64,000 nt of DNA from Brachionus manjavacas (Eukaryota > Rotifera > Eurotatoria > Ploima > Brachionidae): NCBI GenBank assembly GCA_019054805.1, contig JAHQIY010000019.1:712001-776000 (forward strand), given 5' to 3'. Each line of letters starts with the position of its first letter. The stretch's first letter is position 1. A program made the position numbers and the translations under genes. Below the pieces are notes generated by a model, which was given only the letters and a program-made list of their open reading frames with translations, did not search any database and was not told the origin of the DNA. Below are positions 56,881-64,000 of this stretch, piece after piece.

Positions 56881-56937
56881 TGTTTTTTTTATTTTTTATT
56901 TTTAGCTCTTTTTCCTTTTTAATTATTTTAGCCGCAT

Positions 56938-57108
56938 TTAATAAATAAAAGTTTTTAGAAGTTTATTCAATTTTTTCCAAACAAAATCCTTAGCGAAAAA
57001 ATCTAAGTATCCTGTCCACATCATACGCTTGGTCTGAGCTTCCGAGCTCTCGGTGCTCGGATGAGTGCCGCTGTTTTTGTCCATCATCTCACAGAGTCTA
57101 GCGTCCAT
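56938..57108 (-). CDS. Small frame of 56 codons, uncertain (shared sequence with 44.3 kb)
   Basis: ATG 57108 to TAA 56938 on the minus strand: MDARLCEMMDKNSGTHPSTE then SSEAQTKRMMWTGYLDFF. The first 40 codons have coding-like composition and are alignable to 44312-44420. The last 15 are A/T-rich and overlap the 3' end region of the YPSYQPQP gene, so the true end may differ. It may be a displaced exon or pseudogene fragment. No family recognised. Confidence 0.3.
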   Translation of the reverse strand: MDARLCEMMDKNSGTHPSTESSEAQTKRMMWTGYLDFFAKDFVWKKLNKLLKTFIY

Positions 57109-57252
57109 ATATCAACTTAAACAATCATTAAAACAATTTCAAATTTTATTATTAAAATTTCAATTTCAACTAAAAATTTTAAATAAATAACAATTAAAAA
57201 GAAAAAACAGGCAACTACAACAACAAAAAGCTAATTAACACAACTTCATCGT

Positions 57253-58495
57253 TCATTCATCAGCCCATTGGCATTCTTGTTTCTTCTCCGAAAACACCAA
57301 AGGTCTTGGACAATACTTCAAATACATTTTATAATCATTGCAGTGGATGTAAATGGAATCGTCTAGTTGAGTAGCGAACGCTTCCAGTTCGCTCTCGTCG
57401 TCCAAGCACGGATTCGGCTCGCTGTCTTGATCACAGCTGACCCCGAACGCCTTGTTGTCGAAACACGTGCAATAGTAAGGCATAGGGCTGTTGTAGGGCA
57501 ACGAGTGACACTGGCCATTTGATCCGCACGGGTTCGATGCACAAAAATCCGGCGCTTTCTCGCAATCCTTGCCGAAGAACCCGTTGGGACACTCGCACTT
57601 GTAATCACCGTCCAAATCTATGCATCTGGCTCCATACTGACACGGGCTCGACTCGCATCCTACATGCACACGCTCTGGTGTGTAATCGCACCTATCCAAG
57701 TACATGTTGAAAACGAGACCATCTGGACAATCCATTATAGTAAACTCGTAGTCGTCCAAACACACTATGAACTGGTTGGGATTTTTAGGATTTGGCAAGC
57801 GGTCAATTAACTCGCGTACACTGCACTGCATGGTAATGTTGCGCACAAATTCCCTGTCTTGCAAGTATTCCCTATTCATTTTGTTCTCTTTTTGTACGCT
57901 CATGTCGAACACGTCCTCTACACACGAGAATCCGTCGTGGAATTGCTCGTCTAGTTGACATGTGTAGCCGAGCTCGCACGGGTTAGAGTCGCATGGGTTG
58001 CGCGGTGGCCTGCGTCGCTCTTTGAGCACGCTTATGTGATCCGACGGGGCCATGTCGTACAAATTGTCTTTGATTGCCAATGCGTACTTGTTCTCCATGT
58101 CTTTGTAGAGTTGGCGCGCGTACTGCGACTGAGGCGATTTGTCGATTTCGGCCAGGCAAATGTAGTTGTTGTCCGGCAGCGACTTGCATATTGTGCCAAA
58201 GCTGCACGGGCTCGACACACACGAGTCGTAGTCGTGTTCGTAGTCGTTGGCAAAGTTTATTGGCGCTTTGAAATTGAGCAGTCTGGCCGTTTCATCTAGG
58301 CACTCGTATTCGAAGTTTGCTCGCGGAACACATATTTGACCTAGTTGACATGGCGAAAAAATGCACGCGTCGTCTTAAAAATTAAACCCTTGTTATATTT
58401 AGTTAGTGAGCGAAGAGATTTTGTTTACCCCATACTGGAGAAGAGACACAAAGAGCAACTATCGATGCAAGTGTTACTAGGTATTCTAGACACAT
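57253..58495 (-). CDS. Secreted chitin-binding / EGF protein B
   Basis: Exon 58495-58429 encodes the signal peptide (MCLEYLVTLASIVALCVSSP). A 55-bp intron leads to exon 58373-57253; total 395 residues. The N-terminal half has three short Cys-rich units of EGF-like start (CIFSPCQLGQICVP, CVSSPCSFGTICKS, CDSNPCELGYTCQL). Then comes the conserved core: chitin-binding type-2 domain (NPNQFIVCLDDYEFTIMDCP then DGLVFN...RCDY), EGF (CESSPCQYGARCIDL...CECPNGFFGKDC), EGF (CASNPCGSNGQCH...YYCTCF) and a terminal chitin-binding-like unit (SIYIHCNDYKMYLKYCPRPL). It is a paralogue of 52884-53718. It is convergent with the YPSYQPQP gene. Confidence 0.88.
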
Positions 58496-58745
58496 ATCTG
58501 TATTTTTAATTTTATTAATTAAAAAAAAAAAAACAAAACAATTCGGCTTAAGCTAGCTTTGGCTCATACACAAATGAATATAGTTTTGTTTATTATTTAG
58601 TTTTGAATAAATTTATAAGACGACCTCAACCTTTTTTTGATTGTTTTGATTAAAGAAGACACTTGGTTAAACTGGCTTAGATGCCAAAATACTATTTTTT
58701 ATAAAAACAGATATTTTTTTAAGCGTGCATATGTTTATCTAAACT

Positions 58746-59010
58746 GTAGATTTTTGTAGCCTACAATTGTAGCCGTAGATTTGTGTAGCCTACAATTGTA
58801 GCCGTAGAATTGTGTAGCCTACAATTGTAGCCGTAGAATTGTGTAGCCTACAATTGTAGTAGTAGAATTGTGTAGCCTACAATTGTAGCCGTAGAATTGT
58901 GTAGCCTACAATTGTAGCCGTAGAATTGTGTAGCCTACAATTGTAGCCGTAGAATTGTGTAGCCTACAATTGTAGCCGTAGATTTGTGTAAACTACAATT
59001 GTAGCGGTGG
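58746..59010. repeat. Minisatellite, 9 copies of a 29-bp palindromic unit
   Basis: Unit TAGAATTGTGTAGCCTACAA then TTGTAGCCG, repeated about nine times with very few changes. Each unit contains CTACAATTGTAG, a perfect 12-bp palindrome. It lies between the divergently spaced secreted genes at 57253-58495 and 59181-60665 (both minus), upstream of the former. Confidence 0.92.
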
Positions 59011-59180
59011 TATACACACTAATGCTAAAATTAAATGTTCATATGCGATATAAATGAAGCGTTTTTATTAAAAGAAAAAATAAATTTTTTTTATTAAAAC
59101 AAAATAAGTTAAAACAAGTAAAAAGACTAAAATAACTTTTGTAAAAACTAACAACATTAACAAAAAAAGAAATGGCGAGT

Positions 59181-60665
59181 TTATTGCCAATCACAGGCTT
59201 GTTTTGTTTGTGAGAAAACAAGTGGAGCTTGACAGAATTGGAAATGTGGTCGAGCGCCTTCACAGTGAGCGAACACATTGGGTCCTAGAGCTGAAGAGAA
59301 CATCTTAAAGTTGGATCCTGGATTTAGACATGGATTGGGCTCGGTTTGTTGACAATCCGAGCCGTAACTGCGACCTCCATTGCACAAACAAATGTGACCC
59401 AAAGGACTGCCCTGATGGGTGGCCAAACAAAAACCGGCGGATCCACACGGATTAGCTGTGCACGAGTCTTCGCGCTCACAAGCTTTGCCCGTAAATCCAG
59501 CCGGACACTCGCATCGAAACGATGATCCCAACTCGACACACTTGCCCTCATTTTGGCACGGATTCGACGCGCACATATTCGGCTCGTCCTGATGCAAATC
59601 ACATCTCTGCAAGTGAGGGTTGTAGATCAAATGAGCCGGACAGGCCATCACTGTAAATTCACCAAATCCGTAGCATATCACAAATTGATTTGAGTTGCTC
59701 GGGTGGGCAACTATTTCGCCCGGTTGAGCGTTCTGACAAAAATCTCCGTTTTGTTGGCGCACTGGCGTTTGTGGCTGTCTTTGCTGCTGTTGGGGCTGCA
59801 TTGGCTGCATTGGCTGCTGTGGACGCTGTTGGGGCTGCATTGGTGTTTGTTGAGGTTGTTGTGTTGGATTTGGCTGTTGAAATTGAGGTTTGACCAATTG
59901 TTGCATGTTCCTTTGCTGTTGTTGTTGCGGCTGCTGCAAGTTTCTTTGCTGCTGGGCCTGTTGTTGTCCTTGGATCATTTGCTGCTGCTGTCTAACTTGT
60001 TCCTGTAGCAATTGTTGCTCTCTTTGTGAAGCAGAACCAGCTTGAGCAGACTGGTTGGGTGTTCTTAGCTGCTCTTGCTGCTGTTGCGGCATCGGCTGCT
60101 GGAATTGAGGTCTGACCAAATTTCTCTGTTGCTGGAACATTTGCTGATCTCGTTGAGAAGCAGAGCCAGACTGGGCCGGTTGTTGTGGCTGGAATTGAGG
60201 CTGCACTGGCTGCTGTGGCTGGGCCGCTCTAGCATTCTGAATAAGCTGTTGTTGCTGCATAATTTGTTGCTGTAACATTTGCTGATCTCGTTGAGAAGCA
60301 GTGCCAGACTGGGCCGGTTGTTGTGGCTGGAATTGAGGCTGCACTGGCTGCTGTGGCTGGGCTGCTCTAGCGCTCTGAATAAGCTGTTGTTGCTGCATAA
60401 CTTGGTCCTGGAGCTGCTGTTGTTCCTGGGCAGAGCCGGCCAAAGGAACAAATCCGTTGTTCATGGAGGCTATGGCAGGCGGGTTGGAGCGTGGAATGGG
60501 CACAAACGGAAATTGGCTTTGAGCTTGCAGGGACAATGGGCTTAGCCGGCTTTGGACTGCCCGAGACAAGGCCTTTACTCTTTCGGATTTTTTGCCAACC
60601 ACGCCAGTTGAGCTTACCGACGCGATCAGTAACGAAATGGCTAATAGAAAAAGCTTTGTGTTCAT
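59181..60665 (-). CDS. Secreted Gln-rich chitin-binding / EGF protein C
   Basis: Single exon, 494 residues, signal peptide MNTKLFLLAISLLIASVSS. Residues about 80-330 are Gln/Pro-rich, with a repeated block (QLIQSARAAQPQQPVQPQFQ) seen twice at about 48-residue spacing and built on QRDQQMLQQQ. Then come a chitin-binding type-2 domain (HPSNSNQFVICYGFGEFTVM then ACPAHLIYN...RCDL), EGF (CASNPCQNEGKCVEL...CECPAGFTGKAC), EGF (CTANPCGSAGFCLAT...ICLCNG) and the terminal unit (NVFAHCEGARPHFQFCQAPL). The core is shared with the two paralogues to the left; the Gln-rich spacer is unique. The stop codon overlaps an AATAAA. Low-complexity open frames on the other strand are shadows. Confidence 0.88.
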   Translation of the reverse strand: MNTKLFLLAISLLIASVSSTGVVGKKSERVKALSRAVQSRLSPLSLQAQSQFPFVPIPRSNPPAIASMNNGFVPLAGSAQEQQQLQDQVMQQQQLIQSARAAQPQQPVQPQFQPQQPAQSGTASQRDQQMLQQQIMQQQQLIQNARAAQPQQPVQPQFQPQQPAQSGSASQRDQQMFQQQRNLVRPQFQQPMPQQQQEQLRTPNQSAQAGSASQREQQLLQEQVRQQQQMIQGQQQAQQQRNLQQPQQQQQRNMQQLVKPQFQQPNPTQQPQQTPMQPQQRPQQPMQPMQPQQQQRQPQTPVRQQNGDFCQNAQPGEIVAHPSNSNQFVICYGFGEFTVMACPAHLIYNPHLQRCDLHQDEPNMCASNPCQNEGKCVELGSSFRCECPAGFTGKACEREDSCTANPCGSAGFCLATHQGSPLGHICLCNGGRSYGSDCQQTEPNPCLNPGSNFKMFSSALGPNVFAHCEGARPHFQFCQAPLVFSQTKQACDWQ

Positions 60666-62892
60666 GATTTTTTTAGATTTAAAAAATTAAATTCAAATGA
60701 TATTTTAGTCGATAGATTTATAAACTTTTTGCTGTTCAACAGTGTGTTCACTAGTGTTGAATTTTGTTCTTTTCATGGATTAGATTAAGCTTCAGCTCTT
60801 GTTTTTTTTGTTTTCTCTCTAGCTTATCTGTTTAGTTTAGTTAAAATTTTGCTGGATAAACCACGCGAATTCTCTCTTTTTTTTATGAATTTTATTTTTA
60901 GCTCTTTTTTTTTTAATTTTATCAAGAAATTTTTTATAATCATGTTATGGTATTTAAAAATCGATTTTCGATTTAAATTTTGAAATTAATTATTTTAATA
61001 CATTTAAAAATGAATACCAAAAAATAAGTTTAAAAGGTTAACTTTAATTTTTGAGAAAACTTATCAAACATTATGGATGAAACTCAACAGCAAATATTTT
61101 TAATATTAATGTTGAAAAAAAGAATAGCTTTTAGCATTTAATATAATCCAAAGTCATTTTATTTTTATTTTCTTTATTAATAAATGGTAAATAACTTTTC
61201 TCAAAAATCACTAAAAACAAGTCCTAATTTAAAACCATTTTAAATAATCACTAGAAAAACAATTCTGTTATGAAGAATACTAAAAAGAGAAACCTATTTT
61301 AATATTTTATTTTTTTATTTTAACATTTTATATGATTAAATTTTTTCTATTTTTTCGTTTATGTCCCATTAAAAGGTTCATGTAATCAATAAAAAAATCT
61401 AATGAAATTTCGGGTCTCTTATAGCTCAATTTCAATATCAATTAATAAATTAACACTTTACTAATATTTGTTTAATTTAATTTATTCAAAATATGCCCTC
61501 ATAGGCATTAAATGTAAAAAAAAAATAAAAATGAAAATATTTACAATTGAAAATGAGAATAAATAAATAAAAAAAATTAACAATTAATTTTTTATTTAAT
61601 ACTTTAAAAAATTTGAAAATACTTTTAAGTTTTCTTGAAAATTTCCAATTTTTAACACTCAAAGGACGGATTTTTTTATACCACTAAGGACAGTCGGTTT
61701 ATAAAACCCGACTTTCAAAAATCGGTTATTTTAAATAAACTATACCCAAAACCTATATTTTTTTTCAGCTAAACTTGATATTAAACACAAATTTCAACTT
61801 TCTATGATAATATCTTAATCAGGAAAAAAAATTCCAAAGTTAAAATGAGAAATAAGTATAGAGCTATCAAAAAAAAAAAAAATATCCATAATTTTGGTTT
61901 TATTTTGGGAAGAAAAATTCATAATGACCAAAATATATTTCAGAGCTTCTTTCCTCTTTGATGACAATTTTTACAGAGTGTCTTTACGACCATTTGTCTT
62001 TACGACCACTTGGTCGGAACAAACAGACTGGGTATCATCAGCAGTTTTCATTAGCTCTAAAGCTTTTTGGGCTGAAATTCTCTTAGACATAATAAATTTT
62101 CTAAATTTTAGTATTTAAAAATCAAATTTTAGTATTTAAAAATCAATTTTTAGTATTTAATAAAAATGTCTGATTTTCAATTTCTAACCGAATTTTAATC
62201 GAAAATTAATTAATTTATTTATTAATTGAATTAACCTCCTTTTTAGGAGAAGTAAATTTAAAAGTTTCTAAAAAAAGAAAATAAAGATAAAAAATTTAAT
62301 TATTAAGTGAGTGAAAAAAGGGTTAAAAATTGATCTACAACGTAAAAGGAAGTTCATGATCAAATGTAAATTTAAAATCAAAATTTTTAGTTTCGAAAAA
62401 AAGTTATTTTTATTATTTTTTGGCAACAAATGACTAAAAATTGATAAAAATAATTTTTTTTTATCTTTAACTAGGAAGATAATTATTTGAATTTTTATCT
62501 GAAGTTAAAATAGAATTTATATCAATATTTTGAAATACAAAGCTAAATTTAAAATGATCTAAAGCACTTTTTTGATTTTAAATTTGTCTTTAAAGTTTTC
62601 AAATTAAGATTTAGAAGAGTTTATAAAAGATCAATTAGATAAAAAAAGATTGGATTTTTGGATTATCAAAATAATAAACATTTTATGTCTAATAGAAAAA
62701 AAATATTAAAAGAAAATTTCGTCAATTTTATTAAGATTTTAATCAATTAAGTTTTGATCATGTGATCAACTTCAATTTTTCCAATTTCAATTAAAAAATT
62801 TTAAATTATTTTCTTAAAGTAATTAAAATATACTAAATTTTTTTTCTTTTTTTTTAAATTTTATTCAAAAAATAAATTTTAAAAAGAAAAAT
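60666..62892. other. AT-rich spacer
   Basis: Contains the promoter of the Gln-rich gene at its left edge. The rest (about 2.1 kb) shows no supportable gene, RNA or element ends. Confidence 0.4.
60717..60724 (-). promoter_or_regulatory. TATA box of the Gln-rich secreted gene
   Basis: TTTATAAA about 52 bp upstream of the ATG at 60665, matching the spacing at 7651-7660. Confidence 0.5.
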
Positions 62893-63144
62893 TTATTGTT
62901 TGCGTCTAAACGAGCATCCGGCAGTGATTCGGGCCTTGCCACCTGCCGGCGTAGCTATAACCATATTGCATCCAGGACACATAGCCACCGTTTGCGAGTG
63001 ACTGAACACTGTCGATATTTTCAAACATGTCGGACACTTGACATCCATAAAATAGGAATTTGGCGATTGAACCAAACGCTTAAGTTTATGCATTTGCTTT
63101 TCATGTTCGACACTCGGATCTAGCAGGTCTAGATTCAAAGGCAT
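62893..63144 (-). CDS. RPS27: Ribosomal protein eS27 (RPS27)
   Basis: Single exon, 83 residues (human 84). It reads [20 protein letters not shown] then [20 protein letters not shown], through the zinc finger CPTC-x14-CPGC, and ends [29 protein letters not shown] and FRRKQ are near-invariant across eukaryotes. It is a component of the small ribosomal subunit. The stop codon overlaps an AATAAA. Lack of introns is unusual for a ribosomal protein gene in animals and would fit a retrocopy. The frame is intact and the sequence shows no sign of decay, so I treat it as functional. Confidence 0.93.
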   Translation of the reverse strand: MPLNLDLLDPSVEHEKQMHKLKRLVQSPNSYFMDVKCPTCLKISTVFSHSQTVAMCPGCNMVIATPAGGKARITAGCSFRRKQ

Positions 63145-63355
63145 CTTTTCAACTAGACTATAAAATGTGCTTTTCTTTTTTCTGCATTTATACCAAGCCT
63201 TAGTTCCGATTGACTAATTTTTAAATTTAAATTCTTTTTTAATCAAACTTGTCTTTAATTTTGTCCTAGAGCAAAAATAAAATTACTCAACAAAAAATAA
63301 ATTTTTTTATTTAATAATAGTGATAAAAATTTGTACAAAAATTGTAAAACAAGCG

Positions 63356-64000
63356 CTACTTAGAGCTTTGAGCAACAAACTGGGACATTGAGGATGTTGA
63401 CGACGAAGATGAGGGCGAGCCTAGCGACTTTTCGCTTTTGTCAACGAGCTTGGCTATTTTGGTCGTCTCGGCCTCTTCTTCATCATTCTGAAATATGTCA
63501 CCGTCTATTAAGAATTCATTCAGTTTGTGTATTGAATCCACTTGGCTCAATGACGATGATTTGATTAGACTGGTGAACGGGAAGGCTCGTTTGAGGGCAT
63601 TGTCAGAGCCCATTGGAATACTGGTGGTTGTGTTTTTTTGACTAAATTTTTCGCTTTCAATAAAAGTTTTGGACAAAATGAGCCTTAGATTGTCTTGTCG
63701 CCGGTTCCAAACCGTGTAGCCACCGCCATCGGTCAAACGAGCATTGTATGACGTGACTGCCGATGGCCGTGGATGATGCTTGACATATTGTAGATTGAGA
63801 TTGTTTAGATTTAGCTTTTGAGGTCGGACCACAGGATCCACAAACACTGGCGCTGCGAATATGGGTCCCAGCATTGGCTCATTTTTTGCCTCTACTTTAG
63901 GACTCGGCAGTGACTCGCATTTTTTGATCAATTTTCGAGTTTTTTTATTCACACTCTCATTGTCCAATTTATCTGGCTTTTCTTTTTTGTACTCTTTTAG
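63356..64000 (-). CDS. Uncharacterised protein, C-terminal 214 residues (5' end outside window)
   Basis: Frame open from the window edge to the stop at 63356. It starts within KEYKKEKPDKLDNESVNKKT, followed by a basic patch (KKTRKLIKKCE). A Pro/Val stretch (APVFVDPVVRPQKL) precedes LNNLNLQYVKHHPRPSAVTS and DGGGYTVWNRRQDNLRLILS. It ends in an acidic segment and a Ser-rich tail. Base composition is clearly coding. No family recognised; no membrane segment. The stop is 211 bp beyond the RPS27 start on the same strand. Confidence 0.7.
   Translation of the reverse strand, partial: LKEYKKEKPDKLDNESVNKKTRKLIKKCESLPSPKVEAKNEPMLGPIFAAPVFVDPVVRPQKLNLNNLNLQYVKHHPRPSAVTSYNARLTDGGGYTVWNRRQDNLRLILSKTFIESEKFSQKNTTTSIPMGSDNALKRAFPFTSLIKSSSLSQVDSIHKLNEFLIDGDIFQNDEEEAETTKIAKLVDKSEKSLGSPSSSSSTSSMSQFVAQSSK

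Noticed and set aside
1..64000. CRISPR array, prokaryotic operon or phage signals
   Set aside because: The 29-bp repeat at 58.7 kb has no spacers between units, and the spliced genes, 5S/tRNA structure and TATA/AATAAA signals are eukaryotic.

Overview
The window looks like nuclear DNA of a small, very AT-rich invertebrate animal. Protein-coding stretches with balanced base composition sit in poly-A/T-rich spacer. Genes are split by GT-AG introns, often of only about 48-60 bp. The gene set is metazoan: SLC41 Mg2+ carrier, Rab32-type GTPase, CEP41, PNKP, diacylglycerol lipase, an NCS-type EF-hand protein, a TINAG-like protein, RPS27, 5S rRNA and tRNA-Arg. A rotifer (Brachionus-like) would fit the base composition, tiny introns and chitin-binding secreted proteins. 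That placement is my inference; nothing in the window proves it. All gene models below were joined by reading splice signals and protein homology by eye.

Layout. 1-3.0 kb: 3' part of an SLC41 gene (minus). 3-12 kb: a transposon graveyard (hAT-like, Tc1/pogo-like and mariner relics) around two small genes of unknown function (6.85 and 7.7 kb). 13.5-18.1 kb: Rab32-like gene (+), a dead LINE, a hAT-like MITE and CEP41 (minus). 20.0-22.7 kb: a large inverted repeat with one 5S rRNA gene in each 602-bp arm. 23.3-25.3 kb: PNKP (minus) with a decayed partial copy beside it. 28.2-32.4 kb: diacylglycerol lipase and an EF-hand calcium sensor, both plus strand. 34.5-42.4 kb: a TINAG-like gene (minus) whose 6.4-kb intron is full of mobile-element debris. 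43-52.6 kb: three identical tRNA-Arg(TCT) genes, a LINE, a secreted three-rhodanese protein, a MITE and a hammerhead-like motif. 52.9-60.7 kb: five consecutive secreted-protein genes. 62.9-64 kb: RPS27 and the 3' part of an unknown gene.

The most coherent functional unit is the 52.9-60.7 kb cluster. Three proteins share a chitin-binding / EGF / EGF / chitin-binding architecture and evidently arose by duplication. Between them lie a Thr-rich/basic secreted protein and a secreted protein made of YPSYQPQPQP repeats. Together they suggest an extracellular matrix, cuticle, jaw or egg-envelope locus. The other notable structures are the palindromic 5S rRNA pair, the series of hAT-like MITEs with 8-bp target duplications, the hammerhead-like motif on the minus strand near 51.0 kb, a 9 x 29-bp palindromic minisatellite, and a nearly perfect 30-bp hairpin at 45.4 kb.
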